A stretch of DNA of 64,000 nt. Origin: Eurosta solidaginis. Its lineage: Eukaryota > Arthropoda > Insecta > Diptera > Tephritidae. How positions within the stretch are numbered: position 1 is the stretch's first letter; every line of letters begins with the position of its first letter. The position numbers were made by a program, and so were the translations under genes. The stretch is from positions 147,830,941-147,894,940 of the forward strand of contig NC_090320.1 of assembly GCF_040869045.1 (NCBI RefSeq). The letters run 5' to 3'. Under the pieces are notes generated by a model. That model had not been told where the DNA came from, made no database searches, and saw only the letters and a list, made by a program, of their open reading frames with translations. This document shows positions 44,235 to 55,190 of the stretch, one piece after another.

Positions 44235-44398
44235 AGTTAAGGTATTCTACTGTATGGCTTTGGTGTGAAAGAGTTTTCTTTGAGATTTTTGATGAGTTTG
44301 AAAATGTAAAATGAAAATTTTTGAAATTTCCTGGTAGAATAAAATTGTTACTGAACAACAAAAGATCTCCATAAAATTTTTTTAATAAAATTATTATT
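44235..44398 (+). repeat. Gypsy-element 5' LTR, 164 bp
   Basis: Starts AGTTAAGGTATTC and ends AATTATTATT directly before the primer-binding site. It differs from the 3' LTR (49726-49889) at three positions by my reading. Flanking TATA (44231-44234) matches TATA at 49891-49894. Confidence 0.93.
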
Positions 44399-44416
44399 TG
44401 GCGCCCAACGTGGGGC
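44399..44416 (+). promoter_or_regulatory. Primer-binding site
   Basis: TGGCGCCCAACGTGGGGC immediately after the 5' LTR: the place and form of a tRNA primer-binding site. The tRNA was not determined. Confidence 0.8.
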
Positions 44417-45214
44417 TGTCTTAAAGTTTTCTTTTCAAAGGATTATAAAATCCTAGATATGAAGCTCCGTTGAATTCGCTTTGTGAAAAATAAAATAGTG
44501 ACTATTAAAAGGATCATAAAATCCTAAATATTTCTATTGAAGCTTTTTTTAAAAAGTGAAATAAAGTAACTCCATAAATTTTGAACGTGCAAAAAAAGGT
44601 TCATAAAATCCTATACGCCGCATCATTCATAATCCCTAAAGAACAAGCAATTTTTAACGGAGAAAAAAAGTAAGGCAGCGCTCGAATCCTGAAAAACAAT
44701 TGCCGATTCCTATAGGCAAAAGTAAGCATATCCTGAAACACAATTGCCGATTCTTATAGGCAAAGGAAAATATATTCCAGACGGGTTAGTCTTTAACGGA
44801 AGGATAAGAAAATAATACAATCAACTAACATCATTTAATCAATTTATATTCTTCAATCAAATAATCTTTTAATCGATCAAGTATCTATATCTAAAAATAA
44901 AATATAAACTGTAAGTAGATATCAAAATTGATGTGGCTATTTGGTTTAAATATTTAAATTTATTATGAGGGCATAAAAAGTCCTATTGTTAAAAGAAAAT
45001 ATTATCATTTGATTTATATGCGATTTTGAATGTTTTTTTTTTGTGAAAATCATTCTAGGGTACTGCGCAAATATAAAGATTGTTTTTATAAATTTTTTTT
45101 TTTACAAAGGATCCTTTTCGACTTTACTTATAAAAAAAATAGAATACTTAAATTACATACAATTTGTAATTTAAATTATTTGTGTAATAATTTAGGAAAG
45201 TTTGGGTTAATAAA
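44417..45214 (+). other. Gypsy-element leader with tandem repeats
   Basis: An 800-bp AT-rich leader. It contains imperfect repeats of cataaaatcct (about 44445, 44513 and 44602) and two copies of caattgccgattcntatagg (about 44697 and 44742). No upstream gene. Confidence 0.65.
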
Positions 45215-46418
45215 ATGAGTATAACACGGGAACAGGTATTGGAAATAATTAAGGTAGCAAGTGATAATACTAGACAGGAGTTAGATAATAAAATAGAGGT
45301 AAGTGAAAATGCTAGGCGAGAATTAGCGGCTAAACTAGATTCGCTTACTTTGGCTCTTGGGCGATTAGAGGTACCAAATGTAGAGGCTTACAATTGATTC
45401 AGGGAACTGTAGTTTAGATTTAGTTAAATCTTTACCGGAGTTTGCTGGTGATGCTTCATGTTATCCAGCATGGCGTTCTGCTGCGAATTTCGCAATCAAA
45501 TATTACCCTAAGGGATCAGAAAAATATTACGTAGCTCTAGGTATACTTAGAAATAAAATTACCAGTTCCGCTAACATGACGTTGTCATCTTTCAATACTG
45601 TTTTAAATTTGGAAGCGATCATTGAAAGGCTGGATCAGACGTACGCAGATAAAAGACCCATATATGTTCTTGAAAATGAGCTGAGTATCCTTAGGCAGGG
45701 TAGTCTATCTATTGCAGAGTATTATGATAAGGTTGAGGAGCATTTAATTTTGATAATTAACAAGCATATAATGACTTACAGTAACAATAATGAAGTAATA
45801 GATGCGCTAAATGAGAAAGCCAGAGAAAATGCTCTACGTGTTTTCATCTCTGGGCTCCGTCGTCCTTTATGTGATAACCTTTTTTCATCAAGGCCAAAGG
45901 ACCTCCCTACTGCATTAGCCATTGCTAAGGAATTAGAATCGAATCATAAACGGTACGACTTTGCAAACACTTTTGCTATAGGGAATATGATAAAACCTAA
46001 CAATTTCCGTCCATCTGTAACTCTGAGTAAACGTAGTCCGTTACCAGGCTCAAATTTTAAAAATCAACCTCAGCAAATGGAAGTGGACCCAGGGTCATCA
46101 TTTTATAAGCAAAGGACACCAGGAAATGGTTTTCTAACTCCAAGTCGGAATGTTAATTCTGCTCACCCGTCAAATACCGCTCATCCTGAGCAATTGCCGA
46201 ATCGATTAGTACCATTTAAACGCCCTAGGGAACTATCTGGCTCTTTTGAGAGACCTTTGGAAAAAACTCAACGTATAAATTATATGCCTGACAAAACTGA
46301 TCAGTTTTGTGATGAACTTAATTATAATGAAAATAATATTGGCGGGATTGAATTAGATGATAATGAGTCCCAAATTCAAGTTTCAGATTTTAGTGATGAG
46401 ATAAATTTTTTTAACTAA
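45215..46418 (+). pseudogene. Gypsy gag, frameshifted
   Basis: Starts at an ATG after the leader (MSITREQVLEIIKVASDNTR, coiled-coil-like). The first frame stops at 45397. Coding continues in another frame with SLPEFAGDASCYPAWRSAAN (capsid N-terminal motif), then ILRQGSLSIAEYYDKVEEH and NALRVFISGLRRPLCDNLF, and a low-complexity C-terminus to a TAA at 46416. This gives about 390 residues in total. There is no CCHC knuckle, as in many errantivirus-like gags. Gag forms the intracellular particle. The single frame change near 45.40 kb is the visible lesion. Confidence 0.87.
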
Positions 46419-46447
46419 ATTCGCTCCTGCCATACATTACTAAAAAA

Positions 46448-49400
46448 ATGGTGAATGGACAGGAGCTTCGTTTCTTAATTGATACTGGTACATCGAAAAA
46501 CTATATTAAAAATTTTTAATTTCTTCGTGGAGTTAAATTAATAAAACATCCGTTTAGATTAAAATCAATAAATGGAGTCAATTTAATAAATCAAAAGTGT
46601 CTAGTTAATTTACTTTATCATACTTCAACGTTTTACTTGCTTGAAACATTAAACACGTTTGACGGTATTATAGGATATGACTTTTTAAGAGAAATTGATG
46701 CGAAAATTTATACAGAAAATGGATATTTGTGTTATCGAAATGGTAAAGTTGCAATTGAACAGCTTAATTGTAATCAAGTTAACCTGATTACGATAACAGA
46801 AAATTCAGTTCCGGAACATGTACGTGATCATTTCAGAGAAATGATAAATAATAATATTAATGCGTTCGCGAATCCAAACCGAGCCTTGCTTTTTAATACA
46901 AATGTAGTAGCTAAAATACGTACAGTAACAGATGATCCTATTTATAGTAGAGGTTATCATTATCCTATGTCTACTGCAGATTTCATTATTAATGAAATAC
47001 TTAGTCTTCTGAAAGATGGCATAATTAGAAAATCGTGTTCTCCATATAATTCTCCAATACACGTTGTAACAAAAAAGGATTTGGATGAAAATGGAAAGCA
47101 AAAGTTGCGAATGGTAATTGATTTCCGAAAAATCAATGAAAAAACTATATCAGATAAATATCCAATACCCGATATTTCTGTAATTTTGTCAAATTTAGGA
47201 AAATCACGGTTTTTCACTACTCTTCATTTGAAATCTGGTTTCCACCAGATAAATTTATACGAAAAGGACAGGCAAAAAACTGCTTTCAGCATTAATAATG
47301 GAAAATACGAGTTTTGTCGTTTGCCGTTTGGATTGAAAAACGCCCCAAGCATTTTTCAGCGTGCAATTGATGATGTTCTACGCGACGAAATAGGTAAGAC
47401 ATGTCACGTTTACATCGATGACATTATTATTTTTTCACGCGACGAAGATGCACACATAAGAGATGTAGATAAAATTTTAAAAATGTTGGAGCAATCAGAA
47501 ATGAGGGTATCGTTAGATAAGTCGAAATTTTTTAAGACATATGTTGAGTTTTTAGGATTCATGGTTTCACAAAATGGTATTCGAACCTGTCCTGATAAAG
47601 TTCGGGATATAATTAACTATAAAATGCCGGAGACATTACGGGGGTTGCGATCTTTTCTTGGGCTAGCTGGCTATTATCGCAGGTTTGTTAAAAATTATGC
47701 TTCAATAGTGAAACCATTAACAAAATTTTTGCGTGGTGAGAATGGCCATATTGACGCAAATAAATCAAAACATGTGAAAATTAATTTTGATCGTGAAGCA
47801 GAGTTGGCATTTACAAAAATTAAGAACATACTTGCTTCGGAAGATGTACTTTTACAGTATCCAGATTTTAATTGTCCATTTGAGCTAACAACTGATGCTT
47901 CGTCAAATGCATTAGGAGCGGTATTATCTCAAAATAGTAAACCAATCACAATGATTTCTCGAACGCTTTCTTCCACTGAGCAAAACTATGCAACAAACGA
48001 ACGTGAGATGTTAGCTATTGTTTGGGCATTGAAAGCTTTGAGACATTATTTGTATGGTACAAAAAATGTAAGGATATTTACTGACCATCAGCCACTTATA
48101 TTCTCTATTTCGGAAAAAAACCCAAATACAAAAATGAAAAGATGGCGTGCATTTATCGAAGAATTTTCTCCAACATTTCATTATAAGCCTGGAAAAGAGA
48201 ACAAAGTAGCTGATGCTCTTTCAAGACAGTATATTAATAACCATACTATTACTTTGGAAACAGTGCGTAGTGAAGAATCTTCAACAGATGTAATTGAAAC
48301 TGTTAAGTGCCCTGTTAACCAATTTAGAAATCAAATTGTCTTAACAAAAGGACCATCTTTTATTAAAACTTCTAAGGTTGTTTTTAACAAATTTATACGC
48401 CATACTATTGTTTTTGATTCTATTGAAAATTTGTTATTGTGTTTAAAAAAAGTCGTTAATCCTAGTAGGACTAATGCTATTCACTACGATCTACAGACTT
48501 TGGCGGAAGTTCAAAATCGTATAGTTTCTTCATTTCCAGGTATAAAATTTAGACATACTGAATTGCTTGTAATAGATTTGACAAATAAAAATGATCAGCT
48601 TGAAGTTATAACTGCTGAACATAATCGAGCCCACCGTTGTTTACTTGAGAATTTTAAGCAAATTATTAGTGAGTATTATTTTCCTGATATTAAAAAAACT
48701 TTAAAATCAATTATTACAAACTGTAAAATATGTTTGGAGAATAAATATCAGCGAAAGCCCTCTAACCTAGTTATTGGGAGGACTCCAATACCAAATTACC
48801 CTGGCGAAATCCTACATCTTGATATTTTCGTAACAGATAAACAGTTTTTCTTAACTTGCGTAGATAAATTTTCAAAATTTGCTGTTGTTAAACCAATTGC
48901 GTCTCGATCTACTTTGGATATAAAAGATGCTTTACTTGAAATTTTATTAGTTTTCAAAAATACGAAAATAATTGTTTCAGACAATGAAAGGGCTTTTCAG
49001 TCAAATGTTATAAAAACTTTGTTAAGGGATAATTTTTCAATAGAGCAATTTTTCATTCCCACACTACACAGTGAAACCAATGGTCAGGTGGAGAGGTTTC
49101 ACTCAACATTAATGGAAATATCTCGCTGTATTAAAGAGCAACAGCAGTTAAATGAGACAGTGGACCTTGTTTTGTTGGCAACAAATAAATATAATAATAG
49201 CATTCATTCAACAATAAACTCTAAACCAATTGAAATTTTTCAAAATAGTTCGGCTAGTGAATTAAGTAAAGTTCGGGAGAGATTATTTAAGGTTCAGGAA
49301 GAGACTTTAGAAAGATGCAATAAAGATAAAACAATGAAATCATATGAACCTGGGGAAAAAGTTTTCGTAAGGAGAAATAGGTGACTAGGAAATAAATTTG

Positions 49401-49491
49401 ATAAAATATTTGTGGAAAAAGTAATTGAAAGGGACCTTGGTACATCAGTTTTAATCGAAGGAAAAAAGATTCATAAAAGCAATCTAAGATG
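46448..49491 (+). pseudogene. Gypsy pol (PR-RT-RH-IN), two nonsense codons
   Basis: Pol begins in the -1 frame right after gag (ATG at 46448). Protease: RFLIDTGTSKNYI, then TAA at 46518. A long frame from 46637 to 49384 follows. RT has VIDFRKINEKT and YIDDIIIFS (about 47.41 kb). RNase H has TTDASSNALGAVL and FTDHQPLIF (47.89-48.09 kb). Integrase has a zinc finger ending NCKICLENK (48.72 kb), and catalytic residues in LHLDIFV (48.81 kb), VSDNERA (48.98 kb) and GQVERFH (49.09 kb). A TGA at 49382 interrupts the C-terminus, which continues in frame to 49491. Catalytic residues are intact apart from the two stops. Confidence 0.92.
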
Positions 49492-49725
49492 AGAAAAAAC
49501 ATATTAAATATTTTTTTTTTTTTTTATTAAATTTTCATATTATTTTTGATTGTAATATCAATTTTGAATATTTACATGTATTTAATTATGTTGTTTAATG
49601 GATGTTTGCTGTTAAATTGTGAATTTTAAGTTATTATATCTTATGATATTTCAAACGCTGTAGTCATATAGTAGAATTAATCCTATTAACTAAAACGAGG
49701 ACGTTTCATATTAAAAAGGGGGAGT
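49492..49725 (+). other. Post-pol spacer and polypurine tract
   Basis: T-rich run at 49507-49526, then AT-rich sequence. It ends in the polypurine tract aaaaagggggag just before the 3' LTR (49714-49725). There is no space for an env gene. Confidence 0.75.
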
Positions 49726-49889
49726 AGTTATGGTATTCTACTGTATGGCTTTGGTGTGAAATAGTTTTCTTTGAGACTTTTGATGAGTTTGAAAATGTAA
49801 AATGAAAATTTTTGAAATTTCCTGGTAGAATAAAATTGTTACTGAACAACAAAAGATCTCCATAAAATTTTTTTAATAAAATTATTATT
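49726..49889 (+). repeat. Gypsy-element 3' LTR, 164 bp
   Basis: Starts AGTTATGGTATTC and ends ATTATTATT, aligning without gaps to the 5' LTR. Confidence 0.93.
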
Positions 49890-49896
49890 TTATATA

Positions 49897-50499
49897 TTAG
49901 GGCGGGTCGATATAAAAATCGTTCATTGTTCTGTGAAAATCGTATTCTAGGGATCAAAATAAGAAACTTTGACGAAGGAACCATACCTCTAAAGCGAATT
50001 TTGATGTCCCCCCTTTGGGTCGAACTTTTGGGTAGGGACAATTTCAATTCTACCTGCTGTGTCTTTTACGATCTGCAATTGTGTCACAGTGATACCTTCA
50101 TTTTTTAAAACGGTTAAATAAAAAACCCACACAAGTATGTTTACGACATGTAAATGCATCACAGTGATGCCTTGGTTTTAAAAGGGGGTTGTAAAAACGC
50201 TAATTTCTAATAATTTTTTTTTATTTCTTTTCTATTACTAAGTTAAATTCATTTTTTCATTTACATATGTTCTGACTAAATAAATTTCTAAAGAGAAAAA
50301 TAAACTCCAAAAAGAAAAAACATAGGCATTTCAAAGTGGGATTTTTCAAAATTTGCAAGTTCTACCAAAAGGGGGGACATCAGAATTCGTTTTAGAGGTA
50401 TGGTTCCTTCGGCAAAGCTTCTTATTTTGATCCCAGGAATATGATTTTCACAGAGCAATGGGCGATTTTTTTGCCTCCCCACAAATCGACCCGGCCTAA
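49897..50499. mobile_element. 603-bp MITE with about 125-bp inverted repeats
   Basis: The left arm starts TTAGGGCGGGTCGAT and the right arm ends ATCGACCCGGCCTAA pattern-wise (50485-50499, spaced by extra bases). Both arms share ggaaccatacctctaaa and the dgatgtcccccctttt-like inner edge. The interior is AT-rich and non-coding. Flanking tatata on both sides could be a 6-bp duplication but lies in a TA run. The superfamily is not assigned. Confidence 0.8.
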
Positions 50500-50510
50500 T
50501 ATATATATAT

Positions 50511-50860
50511 ATGTATATCAACAAACCGCAAAATACATACCGACGCAGACATACCCATCCATATACATACATTTAGATAAGGGCTACTTGTCTCAATGCA
50601 TATAAATTGGACATCTTTTGAGAAAAAAAATGTGGATCGTTAAATGGGGGGCCCTACATTTTTAAAGGGCCGCAAATTTTTAAATGTCCCCTCATATTTC
50701 TGATGAGTCCTAGACTTCACCCGAGCCGTTTTAAAGAGTCTCATAGATTTCTAATCGAGTGACTGCTCCCCAATCCCCCCACCCTCCCGCCTTTTTTCTC
50801 GTCTGCAAAAAGTAGCAGTTGGACACCTGTAGTACCGCCCAATCCCAACCCCCAATCCCC
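50511..50860. repeat. Polinton left terminal inverted repeat
   Basis: About 350 bp matching the reverse complement of about 56246-56594 with few differences. Landmarks: tttagataagggctacttgt and gtagtaccgcccaatcccaa. The inner part is a C-rich minisatellite. Confidence 0.88.
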
Positions 50861-50977
50861 CTAAAAAATAATTATTAAAACAATTTTCTATTTATTTGTT
50901 TATTTATTTACTTTATTAATTTAAATCATTAACATCCACCCAGGAATTGTGTTCAGAAGAGAATCCTAATCATTTAA

Positions 50978-51860
50978 CATAAACTCTATTGTTTCGACGT
51001 CTCAAAACTTTTTCAATTAAATATACATGAGGGAGTTTAGTTTTTAAAAGTTCATATTCGTGAAATCCTCCCTTAATAGCATTACCTTGATAGTCTTCAA
51101 GTATATATGTTGTAGGGTTTGTGTTTGAATTGACTTTATTTTTTTGAAAACTTCTGTTGTCCAATTTGGTGTATACCCTTTTTCAAATACATGTTTATAT
51201 TTACTTATTCTAACCTCATCATTAACTTTAAATTTTGGTCTATGAAAAACTTTTAAATTGTTGTATACAGTGTCGAATAAATGTTGTTCATTCGAGGAAT
51301 TTACCTCATTTGGAGTCATTTTGATGGTCCTGTGAATAGTATTATTATAATCATTGACTAAATTTTTATAGATATAAATACATTTATAAGTTCCCCGAAA
51401 ACTAAATTCTTTCCACATCATTCCTTTTTATGTTCTATTGAATCGCTTTATTATAGACGCTTTTAATGATGAAAAATTTGAATAATGATTTATGTTATTT
51501 GTTTGTAATAAACTCTTAAAGTTAGTATTGTAAAATTCCTTTCCATCATCTGTTTGCAGGTTTTTCGGTATTCGGTTACTTGAATTTAAAATCTTAGCCA
51601 TTTCATTTGTGACATTTTCTTTAGTTTTGTCTTTAACTGCTTAAGCCCATGCTTTTTTGGAAAATGTATCGATTACAGTTAAAATATGCTGATAATGATT
51701 ATTTCTATTTGAATACTGTGTCCTTACCACCAAGTCAGCTTGCCATAAATCATCGATCCCTTTAATAATAACACGTCTTCGCTTAAAATTTTTTCTAGCT
51801 TGTTTATGTTATTCTTCCACAATAGCTCTTTTGTTATTCATTTTGTTAATGCTTTTATAG
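50978..51860 (-). pseudogene. Polinton integrase, broken
   Basis: Minus-strand frames show an rve-type integrase. Segments read DDLWQADLV (first Asp) near 51.74 kb, a TVIDTFSKKAWA block near 51.66 kb ending in a TAA, and QTDDGKEFYN (second Asp) near 51.56 kb. At the expected third catalytic Glu the reading is IIKRFNRT, with Lys instead. The C-terminal part has PKFKVNDEVRISKYKHVFEK and GYTPNW (51.16-51.25 kb), a chromodomain-like tail typical of Polinton integrases. Several stops and frame changes, plus the missing Glu, indicate an inactive gene. Confidence 0.82.
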
Positions 51861-52010
51861 TAGGGAACTTTATTTTTAGCACTTCTACATCTTTTTCCGT
51901 GGGATGTTCTTTCAACACAACGAAACGCATCAAATAATCTTCAATAATAGATAAATAGTTGTTTATATTACTTAATTCCTCCCCACATTCACTTTTTATT
52001 CGCCGATCTA

Positions 52011-52340
52011 TTAATTCCTTTCAATACTATTATTCAGGATTGTATTTATTTCTCTGATTTGATGTTCTAATTTAGTTTTTATCTTATTTAACTCTTCGAA
52101 GAAGAATACTTTCGAAATGGCATCATCGTATTCTATAGGAGCAGCTAGGTTAATTATTCTTTTCTTGTTTAAATTAAGGTTTTTATTTCGGTCTAGCATT
52201 GTTTTCGTTTTCGACCGACTATTACCATATGAGGAATGTCCAAATTTATTTATACTCATATTACTTAATAATATTTGTTTCTCGCAACTCTTCAATAATT
52301 GATATAATCTCGTTTTGATGGTTGTTATGACCAGCACTTG
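52011..52340 (-). CDS. Short ORF with fibre-like motif (Polinton)
   Basis: A 108-codon minus-strand frame. It includes MSINKFGHSS and LNKKRIINLAAPIEYDDAIS, and ends in a helical segment with heptad character (LNKIKTKLEHQIREINTILN). The NLxxPxxxDDAxxK pattern resembles the trimer-associated motif of phage and Polinton fibre or tail proteins. That link is an inference from the motif alone. The frame may be a remnant of a longer gene, since its ATG is not certain. Confidence 0.45.
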   Translation of the reverse strand, partial: QVLVITTIKTRLYQLLKSCEKQILLSNMSINKFGHSSYGNSRSKTKTMLDRNKNLNLNKKRIINLAAPIEYDDAISKVFFFEELNKIKTKLEHQIREINTILNNSIERN

Positions 52341-53602
52341 TTGAAGATATAAGCAACCTCAATCTGTCCACCAACTCATTAGGATTATCCCAATATTGAT
52401 AAATATTTTCAGGGCAATCGATTGATTTCAATAAACCTCTACCCCTTATGAACGAGTGTGGATCATAATTGAATATCTTCCTGATAATATGTAAATATTT
52501 ATACGATTTTGTCCCCTTAATTTGACTATCTGGGCTATAGTTACGCTTGTGAGCAAGTGTACCCGTTTATAATCTCCATTTAGTTGATTTTTGCTCTGAC
52601 GTTTTATAGGTTTATGTCTTTCCCGCATATTAGGATTTTCTTCGATTCTTCACAAAATATCATGTTCAGTTAGAGTAGTATCATTTAAAGTTTCAGCTTG
52701 ATTTTGACTTTCTACAGGTGTATGTCTTTCCCGCATATTAGGATCTTCTTCAATTCTTCTCAAAATATCATGTTCAGTTAGAGAAGTATTATCATTTAAA
52801 GTTTCAGCTTGATTTTGATTTTCTACAGCCTTGTTTAGTAATTGTTCATCATTTAGTTTACTGGGAATATGCGCGGCTCGTCGTTCACAATTATTCATAT
52901 AATTTTTATCTAATTTTTGGGTTTTATCAAAACATTGCTCATTAATGATATCACCAGATTTTCGCTTTTCAGGTTTATTATCGATATCTTATTCAGTTAT
53001 CATTACATTGCTTTGTACAGCTCTTTTTATTAATTCGTCATCATGAGGTTTACTTGGAATATACGAAGCTGGTCCTTCGCAGTCGTTCATAAAATTTATT
53101 TTTCGTCTAACGCTAATAAAATTATCTGGTTTTTGTTTTTTATTAAAACATTGCTCATTAATAATATCAATAGGCTTTCGCTTCTTTTTTGTAGGTTTCT
53201 TCATCGCTTGCCTCTCAACATTTTCTTTCCGAGAACTATTTGTAGAATATTCTAAATCTGCATCGTTCGAATAAATGTTTGTTTTACTATCAATATCATT
53301 ATCATTCACATAATTTTCAACGGTTGGCAATGTATCAACTTCCATGTCTTTACTTTCTTTTGCACTGTCGCCTCCCAAATTTCATCATCGTCATCACCAT
53401 TATAATTGGTAACATTGTTTTTATTACTAGAGTTTTTCAAATTATCAACTAACTCATTTAATGGTTTCGAAATGGGTTTAAATGTATCCTCCAATAAGTT
53501 GATTCTATCCAATTCTCCCAATTTCATTCTTTTAAGTGTTTCTTTTAATACTTTCCTGATCTTAACAAGATTTGCTAATACAGTCATATGATTATTTGAC
53601 AT
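52341..53602 (-). pseudogene. Polinton repeat-containing ORF region, function unknown
   Basis: Starts at an ATG (53602) with MSNNHMTVLANLVKIRKVLK and a leucine-rich helical stretch. It continues through acidic and lysine-rich low-complexity frames (53378-52989, 52898-52650, 52628-52446) interrupted by stops. It holds two diverged copies of a motif YIPSKPHDDELIKRAV / HIPSKLNDEQLLNKAV, and two tandem copies of RRIEEDPNMRERHTPVESQN / RRIEENPNMRERHKPIKRQ. Internal duplication followed by decay is evident. I recognise no domain. Confidence 0.55.
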
Positions 53603-53690
53603 GATTTTGATAAATCTGTTACCTATCAGCTGTGTATCTGATAAGAATCTGGTAAATATGTTACCTATCAGCTGTGTATCTGATAAGAAT
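53602..53690. repeat. 43-bp tandem duplication upstream of the repeat ORF
   Basis: gttacctatcagctgtgtat with tctgataagaatctg is present twice (from about 53618 and 53661). Position just before the 53602 ATG suggests a promoter or leader element. Confidence 0.75.
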
Positions 53691-53714
53691 CTGATGTGGT
53701 ATATGGCTTTTACA

Positions 53715-54440
53715 AATATTTTATAGTTGTGTAAAATTATCGAAAACCTTTCGATATCGACCTTTATTTATAGGATCATCTTTACTTATAACAACAAAAC
53801 CGTATTCATTTCTCCAAGACTCTATACAAATTTTTAAATATGTTTTGTATGATATATCTCCGATAACATGATCATTATAGAGATGCTTAAGATTCATTTC
53901 ATCTTATTTGAACACAATAATCATATTTGCATTATCACGAATTAAGTGTTTAGGAATTTTTGCATAAGTTTGACATAAATAGAAAGAATCAATGTTCTTA
54001 TGACGACCCATACAACAATAATCTCGTATTGTACTTTGTTTTCCAAATATTACATCTTCGAATATAAAAATTGAGCTTGGTTTAGCTTCAGCGGGATTGA
54101 TGACATCAACGTTTTCACTAAATGTATAAAGATTTATTCCTTTTATCGGCTCAATGAGCTTTTTTAGATAGATATATTGTGGTTGATATAATGGTTTTGA
54201 ATAAATGTATATATTTTGGAAATTAAGCCCGTTTGGGCTTTCAATTAAACTGAGCATACCATTAGTTTTTCCACAATTTGACGGTCCCACAATCAGCGCT
54301 CGTATGGAATTTGGTAAAAGGGGACTATGTCTGGTAACATTTTTAACATTTATACAATTGTCGGCATTATTAACCTTAAGTTGGAGACGTTGTTTAACAA
54401 CTTTCATTTTGTTTACTAGATTTATAGCAATATAAACCAT
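53715..54440 (-). pseudogene. Polinton packaging ATPase (A32/FtsK-type), premature stop
   Basis: The frame 53904-54440 has a P-loop, ALIVGPSNCGKTNGML (Walker A, about residues 50-60), and SSIFIFEDVIF (Walker B-like, about residue 125). The conserved C-terminal region has LCQTYAKIPKHLIRDNANMI. A TAA at 53904-53906 ends the frame, but homologous-looking sequence continues in the same frame to about 53715, so a nonsense change removed the last 60 or so residues. The enzyme would pump DNA into capsids. It is transcribed away from the PLA2 gene across a 90-bp spacer. Confidence 0.83.
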
Positions 54441-54530
54441 CTCTTTTATAATAAAATCACCATTTAATTATAACTCACACACACTCAATCTCATTATTAT
54501 TGAGAAGAAGAAGAAGAAAACAAACACTTA
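54441..54530. promoter_or_regulatory. Divergent promoter region (Polinton)
   Basis: 90 bp between the ATPase ATG side and the PLA2 ATG. It is AT-rich, with acacacactcaatctcatta and a GAA-rich tract just before 54531. Shared 5' space implies joint control of the packaging ATPase and the PLA2-protease pair. Confidence 0.5.
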
Positions 54531-55190
54531 ATGGGACGAATACATAAAAAGGCTTGCCAAGGTTTTGTAAATAGTTTGATTAATTCTTTACCTATTGAGC
54601 TTCATTTACCTGGATATCAATTTTGTGGTCCTGGGACGAAACTCCGACAACGGACAGAAAGAGGAGATAAGGCTATAAATCCTTTAGATGAAGCCTGTAG
54701 AGAACATGATATTGCATATTCCCAATCGAAAGATATAAATAAGAGAGACCAAGCTGAAAAAGTTTTATCTGAGAAAGCCTGGCAACGTGTAACATCTAAG
54801 GATAGTGATTTCAAAGAATGGGCAAACGCTTGGTTCGTTACAAATGCAATGAAAGCAAAACTCAAATTGGGAATGGGTATAAAAAATAAGAAAAGAAATT
54901 CATCTAAATGTAAAAAACGGAAAAAGATGAAAACTTGTAAAGTATCGTCTAATAAAAATTTTTTGATGGCAGTTAAAAAACTTAACAAAAAGAAGCCGCA
55001 GTCATTTAATGAGGCCTATAACATTTCTAAGAATGCTATAGAGTCTAGCTTTAAAAATGAAGAAATTAATATACCGAGAATAATTCTAGTCCCAAAAATT
55101 GGTGGAATTTTACCACTACTTCCAATTTTAACAGCGTTGGGTGCACTTGGTGGTATAGCATCTGGTGGATCAGCTATAGCAAAAAAATGA
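54531..55190 (+). CDS. PLA2-like capsid-associated protein (Polinton)
   Basis: 219 residues from an ATG. Residues 27-60 hold a phospholipase A2-like domain: the calcium-loop motif YQFCGPGT and the active-site helix DEACREHDIAYS with the His-Asp pair. This is the arrangement seen in parvovirus VP1 unique regions and in some adintovirus/Polinton proteins, where it helps virions leave endosomes. A strongly basic middle (KNKKRNSSKCKKRKKMK) and a hydrophobic glycine-rich C-terminus (ILPLLPILTALGALGG) follow, suggesting membrane contact and a pVI- or minor-capsid-like role (inference). The frame is open and its stop overlaps the start of the next gene by 4 bp, as in a co-expressed pair. Confidence 0.85.
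   Translation: MGRIHKKACQGFVNSLINSLPIELHLPGYQFCGPGTKLRQRTERGDKAINPLDEACREHDIAYSQSKDINKRDQAEKVLSEKAWQRVTSKDSDFKEWANAWFVTNAMKAKLKLGMGIKNKKRNSSKCKKRKKMKTCKVSSNKNFLMAVKKLNKKKPQSFNEAYNISKNAIESSFKNEEINIPRIILVPKIGGILPLLPILTALGALGGIASGGSAIAKK

Larger units (their letters stand above)
44235..49890 (+). mobile_element. Env-less Gypsy-type LTR retrotransposon
   Basis: 5.66 kb, LTR-leader-gag-pol-LTR. TATA target duplication and AGTTA LTR starts resemble the errantivirus group, but only about 235 bp separate the pol end from the 3' LTR, so no env gene is present. About 1.8% LTR divergence implies recent insertion, yet gag and pol carry a frameshift and two nonsense codons. Confidence 0.92.
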
